Assembly: GCF_001761365.1 (NCBI RefSeq)
Contig: NZ_CP017477.1
Coordinates: 332,501-396,500, forward strand
Length of the DNA: 64,000 nucleotides
DNA from: Polaribacter vadi
GTDB taxonomy: Bacteria; Bacteroidota; Bacteroidia; Flavobacteriales; Flavobacteriaceae
Reading direction: 5' to 3'
Shown here: in pieces, positions 45,538-54,566 of the stretch
Numbering within the stretch: the first letter of the stretch is position 1
Layout of the letters: every line of letters begins with the position of its first letter
Made by a program: the position numbers and the translations under genes
The notes under the pieces: generated by a model
Seen by the model: only the letters and a program-made list of their open reading frames with translations
Told to the model about the DNA's origin: nothing
Database searches by the model: none

Positions 45538-46785
45538 ATGACGACAGATTTATTTGATAGATTTATAAAAGATAAAGGTCCCTTAGGAAAATGGGCTAAA
45601 CAAGCAGAAGGATATTATGTTTTTCCGAAGTTAGAAGGTCCAATTTCTAACAGAATGTCTTTTAATGGTAAAAAAGTAGTTACTTGGAGTATCAATGATT
45701 ATTTAGGATTGGCAAACCATCCAGAAGTTTTAAAGGTTGATGGAGAAGCTGCAGCAGAACATGGAATGGCATACCCAATGGGTGCTAGAATGATGTCTGG
45801 ACACACACCAATTCACGAGCAATTAGAACGTGAATGTGCAGAATTTGTTAATAAAGAAAAAGCATATTTACTAAACTTTGGTTATCAGGGGATTATGTCT
45901 GCTATAGACGCTTTGGTTACTAAAAATGATATTATTGTCTATGATATGGACACACATGCTTGTATTATAGATGGTGTTCGCTTGCATTCAGGAAAACGTT
46001 TTGTATATCGTCATAATGATATGGAAAGTTTTGAAAAAAACATAAAGCGTGCTGCAAAAATGGCAGAAAAAACTGGAGGAGGAATTCTAGTAATTTCTGA
46101 AGGTGTTTTTGGAATGCGTGGAGAACAAGGGCGTTTAAAAGAAATTATCGCTTTTAAAAAAGAATACAACTTTAGAATTTTAGTAGATGATGCTCATGGT
46201 TTTGGAACTCTTGGAGAAGGAGGAAGAGGTACTGGTTTTGAGCAAGGAATTCAAGATGAAATTGACGTTTATTTTGCAACTTTTGCAAAATCAATGGCAG
46301 GTTTTGGTGCTTTTTTAGCAGGAGATAAAGATGTAATGCAGTTTTTGCAATACAATATGCGTTCGCAAACTTTTGCAAAATCTTTGCCAATGGCAATGGT
46401 TAAAGGAGCTTTAAAGCGTTTGGATATGTTGCGTACTATGCCAGAATTAAAAGAAAAATTGTGGGAAAACACAAGAAACTTACAATCTGGTTTAAGAGAT
46501 GCAGGTTTCGATTTAGGAACCACACAAACTTGTATTACTCCAGTATTTTTAAATGGAGAAATACCAGAAGCAATGGCAATGGTAAATGATTTACGTGAAA
46601 ATCACGGAATTTTCTGTTCTATTGTTGTGTATCCTGTAATACCAAAAGGTTTAATTATCTTAAGATTGATACCAACAGCAACACACACACAAGATGATAT
46701 TGATGAAACCATTACTGCTTTTTCTGCAATTCGTGAAAAATTAGAAAATGGAACCTATAAAAAGATTGCAGCAGCAATGGTGTAG
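45538..46785 (+). CDS. Alpha-oxoamine synthase, probable cysteate acyltransferase (CapB-like)
   Basis: A 415-residue fold-type I PLP enzyme of the serine palmitoyltransferase / KBL / BioF family, which condenses an amino acid with an acyl thioester and releases CO2. The PLP-stacking His140 (YDMDTHACI), Asp217/His220 (VDDAHGFGTLG) and Schiff-base Lys251 (FATFAKSMAGFGAF) are all in place. Next to a cysteate-synthase-like gene it is best read as the CapB/SulA-type enzyme that condenses cysteate with a long-chain acyl group to 3-keto-capnine, the first committed step of sulfonolipids. Serine palmitoyltransferase (sphingolipid synthesis) is the main alternative. A reductase for the next step is not in the window. 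Confidence 0.85.
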   Translation: MTTDLFDRFIKDKGPLGKWAKQAEGYYVFPKLEGPISNRMSFNGKKVVTWSINDYLGLANHPEVLKVDGEAAAEHGMAYPMGARMMSGHTPIHEQLERECAEFVNKEKAYLLNFGYQGIMSAIDALVTKNDIIVYDMDTHACIIDGVRLHSGKRFVYRHNDMESFEKNIKRAAKMAEKTGGGILVISEGVFGMRGEQGRLKEIIAFKKEYNFRILVDDAHGFGTLGEGGRGTGFEQGIQDEIDVYFATFAKSMAGFGAFLAGDKDVMQFLQYNMRSQTFAKSLPMAMVKGALKRLDMLRTMPELKEKLWENTRNLQSGLRDAGFDLGTTQTCITPVFLNGEIPEAMAMVNDLRENHGIFCSIVVYPVIPKGLIILRLIPTATHTQDDIDETITAFSAIREKLENGTYKKIAAAMV

Positions 46786-46867
46786 TTTTTATAATTAAAG
46801 AATTTTAGAAATCGTGTTTTATAACACAACTCGATAATTCTTTTTGTTTTTTTATAATATTAAAAAT

Positions 46868-46905
46868 AAAAAAGAGGATAATTAAAGCTAATTATCCTCT
46901 TTTTT
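46868..46905. terminator. Bidirectional terminator between convergent genes
   Basis: An 11-bp perfect stem (GAGGATAATTA with its complement) and AAGC loop, with A-run left and T-run right. It serves the acyltransferase gene (plus) and the HbpS-like gene (minus). Confidence 0.9.
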
Positions 46906-46921
46906 ATTACTTAATAAGTTT

Positions 46922-47320
46922 TTAAATTGCTGATGCTCCAGCTTCTGCAACAATATGGTCGTTTTCAACTGAACTTCCACTAACACCAATACCTCCAATA
47001 ATTTCTCCTGATTCATTTTTAATTGGCACACCACCTGGAAAAGTAATCAATCCATTATTTGAATGTTCAATATTAAATAAAGGTTGTCCTGGTTGAGATA
47101 ACTCTCCAATAATTCCTGTATTCATATCAAAAAAACGAGCTGTTTTTGCTTTTTTAATTGATATGTCAAGTGAGCCTAACCATGCACCATCCATTCTACC
47201 AAATGCAACTAAATTTGCTCCAGCATCTACAACTGCAATATTCATTTTTGTGTCAATTGCTGTAGATTTTTCTTTTGCTGCTACAATTGCTTTTTCTGCT
47301 TGTGCTAATGTAATATTCAT
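46922..47320 (-). CDS. GlcG/HbpS-family protein
   Basis: A 132-residue cytoplasmic protein of the GlcG/HbpS fold. Features include [54 protein letters not shown], and the C-terminal [21 protein letters not shown]. Streptomyces HbpS binds heme and senses redox stress; other members have unrelated or unknown roles, so the heme link is not proven. It has no signal peptide. Between it and yceI lies a complex palindromic element (47391-47520). No clear promoter was seen. Confidence 0.88.
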   Translation of the reverse strand: MNITLAQAEKAIVAAKEKSTAIDTKMNIAVVDAGANLVAFGRMDGAWLGSLDISIKKAKTARFFDMNTGIIGELSQPGQPLFNIEHSNNGLITFPGGVPIKNESGEIIGGIGVSGSSVENDHIVAEAGASAI

Positions 47321-47390
47321 AATTTTGTGTTTTAATTTTGTTATTATTTTAGGTATGTTTCCTATCGATATCTGGAATTTTTAATTTTGT

Positions 47391-47520
47391 AGGTAACGTT
47401 TCCGTATATGAAAAATAGCTGATTACAATGCTATTTCTTTTTGGATAGAAATAAAAATAGCAGAAAAAAACAAACTTTTTGTATTGCTCTTAACTGCTAT
47501 TTTTAGTTACAATGCTGTAA
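47391..47520. repeat. Complex palindromic, attC-like element
   Basis: GTAAC (47393-47397) and GTTAC (47506-47510) pair outside; AAAAATAGC (47411-47419) pairs with GCTATTTTT (47496-47504); and AAAAATAGCAG (47453-47463) can pair with CTGCTATTTTT (47494-47504), so alternative folds compete. The start GTAACGTTTCCGTATATG resembles elements I recall between cassette-like single genes in Flavobacteriia. It fills the spacer between the HbpS-like and yceI genes. Confidence 0.5.
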
Positions 47521-47542
47521 GTATTTTTTACTTATAGTAAAT

Positions 47543-48052
47543 TTAAGCTTGTTTTATAAATTGAGCGTCAATTACCAATTTCACTTTATCCGAAACTACA
47601 ATACTTCCTGCTTCTGTAACAGCATTCCAAGTTAAATTAAACTCTTTTCTATTGATTTCTCCACTTATTTCAAAACCTGCTTTAGTTTGTCCATAAGGGT
47701 CAACAGCAATACCATTTAAATCAACATCTAATTTTACTGTTTTAGTAACATCTTTTATAGTTAAGTCTCCAATTAATTGTTGCCCGTCAAAAGATTTAGA
47801 AACAAATTTCATTTCTGGAAATTTCTCCGAATTGAAAAAATCTTCAGATTTCAGATGTGTATCTCTATCTTTATTTTTTGTGTTTATAGAATCTATTTTT
47901 GCATTTAACTCAAAAGAAGCATTATCGAAACTTTCATCATTTGTATTTATAGTTGCGTCAAAATTTTCAAAGTGACCTGTAACTGTTGAAATCATCATGT
48001 GTTTAACTTTGAATGTAATTTCTGAATGCGTATTGTCTATTTTCCAATTCAT
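47543..48052 (-). CDS. YceI-family lipocalin-fold protein, cytoplasmic
   Basis: A 169-residue YceI protein: WKIDNTHSEITFKVKHMMISTVTGHFENFDATI at the start, SEKFPEMKFVSKSF, and LTIKDVTKTVKLDVDLNGI. The fold is an extended lipocalin-like barrel that in TT1927b binds polyisoprenoids. Unlike E. coli YceI it has no signal peptide, so it acts in the cytoplasm. It follows the Crp/Fnr gene by 85 bases in the same direction, suggesting control by that regulator. Ligand unknown. Confidence 0.92.
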   Translation of the reverse strand: MNWKIDNTHSEITFKVKHMMISTVTGHFENFDATINTNDESFDNASFELNAKIDSINTKNKDRDTHLKSEDFFNSEKFPEMKFVSKSFDGQQLIGDLTIKDVTKTVKLDVDLNGIAVDPYGQTKAGFEISGEINRKEFNLTWNAVTEAGSIVVSDKVKLVIDAQFIKQA

Positions 48053-48137
48053 TTTTATTATGTTTTATTAGTTAATAATTTATTCGATACAAAATAACTT
48101 TTAAAAAATAATCTATGCATTGATGTATGATAAGAAA

Positions 48138-48731
48138 TTACATTTTAAAATTTTTTCGAGTCAATTCTTTACGGACACGACTCAGGCTCTCAGGTGTAAT
48201 TCCTAAATAAGATGCAATCATAGTTTGTGGAACTCTATTCACAATATCTGGGTACATTTTTAAGAATTCTAAATATCTATCTTCTGCAACTGCACTTAAT
48301 AATAGTTTAATCCTTTTTTTTAAATGACGAATATGATTGTGCAGTAATCGATTATTAAAGTCAGTAAATTTTGGAAATTTTTTTGAAAGCAAAAGAAAAA
48401 AGTTTTCATCTAATAGAATGACTTGGCTATTCTCCAAAGCTTGAATAAAATAAGCTGACGGTTGACTGAAATAGACACTTTCTCTATCTGTAACAATCCA
48501 ACTTTCAGGCGCAAAAGACAATATGTGTTCTTTACCTTTTTCATCAATCGAATATTGTCGTAAAAGTCCTTTTTCTACAAAAAATGAGTGTTTGCAATTT
48601 TCGCCTATTCTTAGTAATAGCTCATCTTTTTTAACGGTTTTTACCACACAATTTTTAGCTATTGATGAAATTTCATTTTCGTCAATTTCAAGAGTTGAAG
48701 TTAAAAATGTATTGAAATTAGAATAATTCAT
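48138..48731 (-). CDS. Crp/Fnr-family transcriptional regulator
   Basis: A 197-residue regulator with a cyclic-nucleotide-binding-type beta-barrel (about residues 20-110) and a C-terminal helix-turn-helix (VPQTMIASYLGITPESLSRVRKEL, about 165-188). No Fnr-type Cys cluster is seen, and the exact cAMP-binding PBC motif is not conserved, so its ligand is uncertain. Many Bacteroidota regulators of this type work beside small stress or detoxification genes. It is the first gene of a pair with yceI and is flanked upstream by a conserved-looking intergenic element. Confidence 0.9.
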   Translation of the reverse strand: MNYSNFNTFLTSTLEIDENEISSIAKNCVVKTVKKDELLLRIGENCKHSFFVEKGLLRQYSIDEKGKEHILSFAPESWIVTDRESVYFSQPSAYFIQALENSQVILLDENFFLLLSKKFPKFTDFNNRLLHNHIRHLKKRIKLLLSAVAEDRYLEFLKMYPDIVNRVPQTMIASYLGITPESLSRVRKELTRKNFKM

Positions 48732-48770
48732 TTATTTTTTTGACAGTTTTTGAAAAATATCTATAAAGTT

Positions 48771-48882
48771 GAATATAAGCTTTGTTGCGTTTGTCTAGCA
48801 GTAAATTTAGTAAATCGTCCAAGAAAGTCCGCTAAAATTTTCGTAAGTAGGCTAAAACTAGCAATTATTTTATATGGCATAA
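48771..48882. repeat. Conserved-looking intergenic element (ctagca repeats)
   Basis: The stretch contains two direct CTAGCA copies (48795-48800, 48858-48863), GTCCAAGAAAGTCCGC and TTTTCGTAAGTAGGC blocks, richer in GC than neighbours. I recall near-identical strings between genes in other Flavobacteriia genomes, on the strand reading TTGCTAGTTTTAGCCTAC. No ORF fits it, and it does not look like ordinary spacer. Confidence 0.5.
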
Positions 48883-48999
48883 GTTTACTTTTAAAAAGTT
48901 TCTGCTTTTAAAAATGTCTTTTGGTCAACAAAAAATTTGCTTTGCTATTATTCAGTTGTGACTAATTTTTTATTTTTTAAATATACGTCAAATTACGTA

Positions 49000-49030
49000 T
49001 TGTCTCGCTTACTATCATCTGCTAATTTTG
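49000..49030 (+). promoter_or_regulatory. Predicted promoter of the Asp-box protein gene
   Basis: TTG (49000-49002), 20-base spacer, TAATTTTG (49023-49030). The ATG follows 19 bases later. Confidence 0.55.
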
Positions 49031-49049
49031 GCTTATAAAATTATTTATT

Positions 49050-50315
49050 ATGAAAAATATCATACTTTTCGGATTGAGTGTAATTGGCATTTGCTCCATC
49101 CAAGCACAGAATTGGCAAAACTTGAACGCTACCACTCCTATTTCAGCTTCTTATCTTATTGCTGCTAGCCATTTGGGAGATAATATCTTGGTAATTGGCA
49201 ACAATCAACTAATGGCTCTTTCAATTGATAAAGGCGCTTCTTGGACAGCCCCGACTATCACTCGTCCTCCAGGACAGTATGTAGCTTTGTATAATGGAGG
49301 TGATCGTATTTATGCCAATATGAAAATCAATACCTATGATTATGAATTGCATTATACACTTGACAATGGAACAACGTGGACGAGAGATACAATAGGTCTT
49401 CCCCAAAACTATGTAGACACTGGTAAACTTTCTATGAATGTAAAAAATATGGGTAATGGATATCTTATGGCTTATGATGCTACGCATACCAGCTACAAAC
49501 AAAATGGTACAACTGCCTGGATCCAGACTACAATATCCACATCAATTTCTGATGTCACTTCTCTGAACGATGTTTGGTATGTACTTGGTCAGAATGATAT
49601 TATGAAAAGTACAGATCATGGCGCAACTTGGGCACCAGTACCATTGAATGGTTTACCTAGAGGAGGTGGCTGGTTTAAAATTACTACGAATGGTGTAAAT
49701 AGAATGTTCATTTTAGAATCTCCAGCAAATGGTGGTAACGAAGTTTATTATTCGGATGATTCTGGAGAAAGTTGGAGACTTGCCAATTCTGCTGGACATT
49801 ATACCCACCAGAATGCATGGCTTGGAGCCATGTATGCAGTGGAAGATTATGTTTTTGCCGCGGTTAATCCAGCTTCTGGAGGTTTTTTTGATCCTCCTCC
49901 TTATTTGTTTTCATCGACCAAAGTTCCTGATTTTCAAAAAGGTGATACCAATGGATTGTTTACAAGACTTACCACATCGCCACTTCCTTTATTCTTTCAT
50001 ATTGATGACAAATTATATACAATGAATTGGGATTTGTTCAGTTCGAATCCTGGTTTTAAGGGAACCTTAGGAATTGATGAAAATATAGAATTTACTTTTA
50101 ATGCTTATCCAAATCCTACAAAAGGAGCTTTCTATTTGGACATTCCAGTGAATACAAAATGGATATTGACTTCGATAGATGGAAAAGTGATATCTAAAGG
50201 GGTTGTAAAAGATCATAAAACTAACATCAATATGGAAACATTAGATAATGGAATTTATTTGGTACAAACATTTTTTAATGGTAAAAAAGTTGTGAAAAAA
50301 GTAGTTAAATATTAA
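49050..50315 (+). CDS. Secreted Asp-box (BNR/sialidase-like propeller) protein with T9SS sorting domain
   Basis: A 421-residue secreted protein. The signal peptide ends near SIQAQ (about residue 20). Four Asp-box motifs, S/TxDxGxxW, occur at 58-65, 103-110, 187-194 and 235-242, indicating a beta-propeller like those of sialidases and exo-alpha-type proteins; catalytic Arg/Tyr residues of true sialidases are not evident. A T9SS type A sorting domain closes it (about 345-421, AYPNPTKGAFYLDI... LDNGIYLVQTFFNGKKVVKKVVKY). Codon use is richer in C and G than in neighbours, and repeat-like DNA precedes it, suggesting recent acquisition. Function unknown. Confidence 0.85.
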   Translation: MKNIILFGLSVIGICSIQAQNWQNLNATTPISASYLIAASHLGDNILVIGNNQLMALSIDKGASWTAPTITRPPGQYVALYNGGDRIYANMKINTYDYELHYTLDNGTTWTRDTIGLPQNYVDTGKLSMNVKNMGNGYLMAYDATHTSYKQNGTTAWIQTTISTSISDVTSLNDVWYVLGQNDIMKSTDHGATWAPVPLNGLPRGGGWFKITTNGVNRMFILESPANGGNEVYYSDDSGESWRLANSAGHYTHQNAWLGAMYAVEDYVFAAVNPASGGFFDPPPYLFSSTKVPDFQKGDTNGLFTRLTTSPLPLFFHIDDKLYTMNWDLFSSNPGFKGTLGIDENIEFTFNAYPNPTKGAFYLDIPVNTKWILTSIDGKVISKGVVKDHKTNINMETLDNGIYLVQTFFNGKKVVKKVVKY

Positions 50316-50514
50316 TTGGTTCAAAAATTAACTTGATGTGTTTTTCGACTATAAGTTCTGCTTAAATTTTTAATTTAAATGTTTCACTGTAACGTCTAAT
50401 TACTTTATCATTTTTATATATGATTTTTAAAATTATGTAGCTTTTATAAAGACGGGTCACTTAGCTAAGAACGGTTTTATTGTTTAAAAAACCTATAGAA
50501 AAACACCGAAAAGT

Positions 50515-50552
50515 AAAAAAAAACTCGAATAGCAAACACCATTCGAGTTTTT
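50515..50552. terminator. Bidirectional terminator between Asp-box gene and TonB receptor gene
   Basis: AAACTCGAAT and ATTCGAGTTT form a 10-bp perfect stem with a 10-base loop, with A-run left and T-run right. Confidence 0.85.
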
Positions 50553-50573
50553 AAATTATTATAAAAATAAGTT

Positions 50574-52805
50574 TTAGAATCTAAATTCTAAACCACCATA
50601 GATTCCAAAAGGATGTCCAGGTCTTAAACCTGCAGGAACTCTAGAAGCTGCATAGGTTTCATCTAACAAATTAATAATATTGGCAGTAAGGCTTAATTGA
50701 TTGTTTACGAAGTATTTACCAGAAGCGTCAATTACAAAATTAGCATCAACTCTTTCATTATCTGGAATGTTTCCTGAACCTGCAAGCGTTCTAAACTCAC
50801 CATTATAACGTGCGTTTAAATTAATTTCAAAAGCTGAATGTTCTACAGAAAAAACAACATTAAATTGATGTTTTGGAATATATGGTAATTCATCACCCAT
50901 AGTTACAGTTCCCCATAAAGCATCATCACTACCAAAACTATTTTGGAATTCAGTGTTTGTAAAAGTATAACCAACAGAAATAGGCAAGGCAATTTTGGCA
51001 TCCGCTTTTGCGAAATTATAATTTAGTAACAATTCAATTCCGTTTACATTTACTTCACCAGCATTAAACTGATCTAAAGAACCTGTTCCACCAGTCGCAG
51101 CTAAATCGCTTCCTAAAAGATTAGAATAATCGTTAAAGAACCCTACAAATTCACCAGAAATTCCTGCAAAATTAAAACGCGTTCCTAACTCATAATTAAT
51201 ACTTTCTTCTGGTTCTTGACCTTCTTGATTTCCAGGAGGCGAAAATCCCTTATGAACACCACCAAAAATAGATAAGTCGTTATTAAATCGATAATTTGCA
51301 CCCATTCCAGGAATAAAAACATTCACTGAATTCTCTCTTTCCGCTAAATTTACACCAGTTCTGTTTACATCACTTTTACCAAAATCTTCTCTTTTTAAAG
51401 TGATATTTTCATAACGAACTCCAGGTGTAAACGTCCAATTATTATATTTTAATTTATAGGTGATAAAAGAAGCAAACGCATTTGCACTTGTAATTCTGTT
51501 GGCATCAGTTCCATGAGTTCCAGCTGTTGTTAAGGCTAAAACACCAGTGTCAGAAATACCATATTGATCTACCCATTGAAAACGATCTTCCTCATCATAA
51601 TGAAAACGAAAACCAACTTCAATATCATGAAAAGCATCTCCTTTATACCAATGATAATCTAATTTAGATTGGATTCCTTGTGACTCATATTTTCTATTAT
51701 TTGCTTTAACTCCAAGAGCATCTGCACCCGAATTTACGCTTCCATTTACAATTGCAAAATGGTTAGGCAAAGTTGTTGAGTTTTCTAAAATATTGGCAAT
51801 AGATTGTTTATCACCATTAAAAGTAACATCATTTAATTTATACCAGTTTCTAGCAAAATTATTTTGATATGCAGTAGTTGTTAATCGTATATTTTTAGAG
51901 AAGTTCGCTTTGTGTGTAATTGCATATTGTGTATGGTCAGTCTTCATTTTATCAGCATCAGAAGACGCATATCTTGCAAACGGATTTTCATTAAAATCAG
52001 CTTCTGTCAGCCCTAAATAGGTTTCATTACCAACCTCATCTGAATATTGAAATTTAAATTCAAAAGACTGTTTTACTTGCGCATTTGGGAATAAGTTTAC
52101 AGCTAATTTGGCAACAACATCATTCTTATTAAAACCTGTGTCTTTTCCACTTGGCAAGGTTTTAAAACCATCTGAACCATAATTTAAATACTCAACCATG
52201 TATCCAAAAGTTTCATTTCCTCCACCAATTTTAGCATGCAATTGGCTAGAATTAAAGCTACCATAACTGGCTCTCACTTGTCCTCCAAATTCAGTCGGAA
52301 TTTGAGAAGAAATCATATTAATAGCACCACCAGTTGTAAAAGGCCCATATTGTACTTGGCTACTTCCTTTTAAAACTTCTACAGCTTCCATTCTAGCAAT
52401 AGTAGGGAAGTAGTAAGCAGATGAAGCACTGTAAGGAGCTGGTGCAATTAAAATGCCATCTTCCATTAAGGTAATTTTAGAACTTCTTTCTGGAGAGGTT
52501 CCTCGCAAACTAATATTTGGACGTAAACCAAAACCATCTTCTTCATAAATACTAACTCCAGGCACTGTTCTTAGTGCTCTATTTACATCTGTAAAACCAA
52601 ATTTTTGCAATTCTTTTGGCGATAAATAATATGCAGAACCTGTTCTGTTTTTTGCTACATATTTATTGCCAAAAATAGCAGTTGTAGAAATAATTACTTC
52701 GTCCAATTTTTGGATTGAATCTAACGTAACATCCTTTTTCTTTTTTTCTTGAGCACTTATTGCAAGCGTACATAAGGCTGATAATACAAGAAGACCTTTC
52801 TTCAT
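50574..52805 (-). CDS. FecA-like TonB-dependent outer-membrane receptor
   Basis: A 743-residue receptor. The ATG at 52805 gives a signal peptide (LLVLSALCTLAISAQ); an upstream ATG would add a region before the predicted promoter and is rejected. The plug domain (about 50-165) has the family's GVSIYEEDGFGLRPNISLRGTSPERSSKITLMEDGI, close to FecA. The 22-strand barrel ends in the aromatic FGIYGGLEFRF. It lacks the N-terminal carboxypeptidase-like domain of SusC-type receptors, so a metal-chelate substrate such as ferric citrate or another siderophore is more likely than sugar. The nearest ABC importer is 48 kb away in this window. Confidence 0.92.
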   Translation of the reverse strand: MKKGLLVLSALCTLAISAQEKKKKDVTLDSIQKLDEVIISTTAIFGNKYVAKNRTGSAYYLSPKELQKFGFTDVNRALRTVPGVSIYEEDGFGLRPNISLRGTSPERSSKITLMEDGILIAPAPYSASSAYYFPTIARMEAVEVLKGSSQVQYGPFTTGGAINMISSQIPTEFGGQVRASYGSFNSSQLHAKIGGGNETFGYMVEYLNYGSDGFKTLPSGKDTGFNKNDVVAKLAVNLFPNAQVKQSFEFKFQYSDEVGNETYLGLTEADFNENPFARYASSDADKMKTDHTQYAITHKANFSKNIRLTTTAYQNNFARNWYKLNDVTFNGDKQSIANILENSTTLPNHFAIVNGSVNSGADALGVKANNRKYESQGIQSKLDYHWYKGDAFHDIEVGFRFHYDEEDRFQWVDQYGISDTGVLALTTAGTHGTDANRITSANAFASFITYKLKYNNWTFTPGVRYENITLKREDFGKSDVNRTGVNLAERENSVNVFIPGMGANYRFNNDLSIFGGVHKGFSPPGNQEGQEPEESINYELGTRFNFAGISGEFVGFFNDYSNLLGSDLAATGGTGSLDQFNAGEVNVNGIELLLNYNFAKADAKIALPISVGYTFTNTEFQNSFGSDDALWGTVTMGDELPYIPKHQFNVVFSVEHSAFEINLNARYNGEFRTLAGSGNIPDNERVDANFVIDASGKYFVNNQLSLTANIINLLDETYAASRVPAGLRPGHPFGIYGGLEFRF

Positions 52806-52845
52806 TTTATTTAGATTAAGTATAAATAGGTTTTTAAAACAGGCG

Positions 52846-52876
52846 CAAAGATACAACCCCATCATACATTTACAAA
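52846..52876 (-). promoter_or_regulatory. Predicted promoter of the TonB receptor gene
   Basis: Minus strand TTTG (52873-52876), 19-base spacer, TATCTTTG (52846-52853): a full consensus match, 40 bases before the chosen ATG. It lies inside the alternative upstream ORF extension, which supports the later start. Confidence 0.65.
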
Positions 52877-53000
52877 GTTTATTTAGAATAAATAAATATT
52901 GATCTATAATAAATTGATTTTCAAAACATAATTATAGTATATGATTTATTAAAAATTTAATAAATAATTTAGGGTTTATAAACCATTCATATTAAATTAG

Positions 53001-53028
53001 TTTACAATCAATATAAATCGTAAATTTG
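53001..53028 (+). promoter_or_regulatory. Predicted promoter of guaB
   Basis: TTTA (53001-53004), 16-base spacer, TAAATTTG (53021-53028), with the ATG 25 bases later. Confidence 0.5.
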
Positions 53029-53053
53029 TACGCAATTATATCTTAATTGCAAC

Positions 53054-54529
53054 ATGATAGCACACGAAAACAAAATTTTAGGAGAAGGACTAACATATGA
53101 TGATGTTCTTTTAGTTCCAGCTTTTTCTCAAGTACTTCCAAGAGAAGTAAGTATACAAACAAAATTTACTAGAAATATTACCATTAACGTTCCTATTGCT
53201 TCTGCAGCTATGGATACTGTTACAGAATCTGCTTTGGCAATTGCCATTGCAAGAGAAGGTGGTATTGGAGTTTTACATAAAAACATGACCATTGAGCAAC
53301 AAGCCCAAGAAGTTAGAAAAGTAAAACGTGCAGAGAGTGGAATGATTCTAGATCCTGTAACATTGCCTTTAACTGCCAAAGTTTTAGATGCAAAAGCATT
53401 TATGAAAGAGCATGGAATTGGTGGAATTCCGATTGTGGATGCTCATGGAATTTTAAAAGGAATTGTAACCAATAGAGATTTGCGTTTTGAGCATGACAAT
53501 AATAGACCAATTGTTGAGGTGATGACCAGTGAAAACTTGGTAACTGCAGGTGTTGGAACTTCTTTAAATGATGCAGAAAAAATTCTTCAGAATTATAAAA
53601 TAGAAAAACTTTTAATTGTTGATGATGCTTATAAATTAAAAGGATTAATCACTTTTAGAGATATCACAAAAGTTACTCAAAAACCAATTGCCAATAAAGA
53701 TTCTTTTGGTAGGTTAAGAGTTGCAGCAGCTTTAGGTGTAACTCCAGATGCTGTTCATAGAGCAGAAGCTTTGGTAAATGCAGGAGTTGATGCTGTAATT
53801 ATAGATACTGCTCATGGACATACAGAAGGTGTTGTAAAAGTATTGAAAGCTGTGAAAGAAAAGTTTCCTGAATTAGATGTTGTAGTAGGAAATATTGCAA
53901 CTCCAGAAGCAGCAAAATATTTAGTAGCTGCAGGTGCAGATGCTGTAAAAGTAGGGATTGGACCAGGTTCTATTTGTACAACAAGAGTTGTTGCAGGAGT
54001 TGGGTATCCTCAATTTTCGGCAGTTTTAGAAGTTGCACACGCTATTAAAGGTAGTGGAGTTCCTGTAATTGCAGATGGTGGAATTCGTTATACAGGAGAT
54101 ATTCCTAAGGCTATTGCTGCTGGTGCAGATTGTGTAATGTTAGGATCACTTTTAGCTGGTACCAAAGAATCTCCAGGAGAAACCATTATTTACGAAGGAA
54201 GAAAGTTTAAATCTTATAGAGGAATGGGGTCTGTAGAAGCTATGAAACATGGTTCTAAAGATCGATATTTCCAAGATGTAGAAGATGATATTAAAAAATT
54301 AGTTCCTGAAGGAATTGTTGGTAGAGTACCTTATAAAGGAGAATTGTTTGAAAGCATTCACCAGTTTGTGGGTGGTTTAAGAGCAGGAATGGGATATTGT
54401 GGTGCAAAAGATATTGAAACTTTAAAAGAAACTGGGAGATTTATAAGAATTACAGCAAGTGGAATTAACGAAAGTCATCCTCATGATGTAGCAATTACAA
54501 AAGAAGCGCCAAACTATAGTAGAAGATAA
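53054..54529 (+). CDS. guaB: Inosine-5'-monophosphate dehydrogenase
   Basis: IMPDH oxidises IMP to XMP with NAD, the committed step of guanine nucleotide synthesis. The 491-residue protein has the TIM-barrel start [18 protein letters not shown], two CBS domains inserted at about 95-210, the catalytic loop [11 protein letters not shown] with Cys308, the [24 protein letters not shown] phosphate site and the flap [10 protein letters not shown]. Length and order are normal. The CBS domains probably bind purine nucleotides for feedback control. A membrane protein gene follows at 37 bases. Confidence 0.98.
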   Translation: MIAHENKILGEGLTYDDVLLVPAFSQVLPREVSIQTKFTRNITINVPIASAAMDTVTESALAIAIAREGGIGVLHKNMTIEQQAQEVRKVKRAESGMILDPVTLPLTAKVLDAKAFMKEHGIGGIPIVDAHGILKGIVTNRDLRFEHDNNRPIVEVMTSENLVTAGVGTSLNDAEKILQNYKIEKLLIVDDAYKLKGLITFRDITKVTQKPIANKDSFGRLRVAAALGVTPDAVHRAEALVNAGVDAVIIDTAHGHTEGVVKVLKAVKEKFPELDVVVGNIATPEAAKYLVAAGADAVKVGIGPGSICTTRVVAGVGYPQFSAVLEVAHAIKGSGVPVIADGGIRYTGDIPKAIAAGADCVMLGSLLAGTKESPGETIIYEGRKFKSYRGMGSVEAMKHGSKDRYFQDVEDDIKKLVPEGIVGRVPYKGELFESIHQFVGGLRAGMGYCGAKDIETLKETGRFIRITASGINESHPHDVAITKEAPNYSRR

Positions 54530-54566
54530 TAAGCAAGCAAAATATTTTTAATAAACAAAAACGAAA

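Larger units (their letters stand above)
48732..49049. other. Intergenic region between crp-like gene and secreted Asp-box protein
   Basis: This 318-base divergent spacer contains the repeat element at 48771-48882 and the promoter at 49000-49030. No ORF with support. Confidence 0.6.

Noticed and set aside
52806..52865. N-terminal extension of the TonB receptor
   Set aside because: It contains the predicted promoter, and the later ATG starts exactly at a signal peptide.
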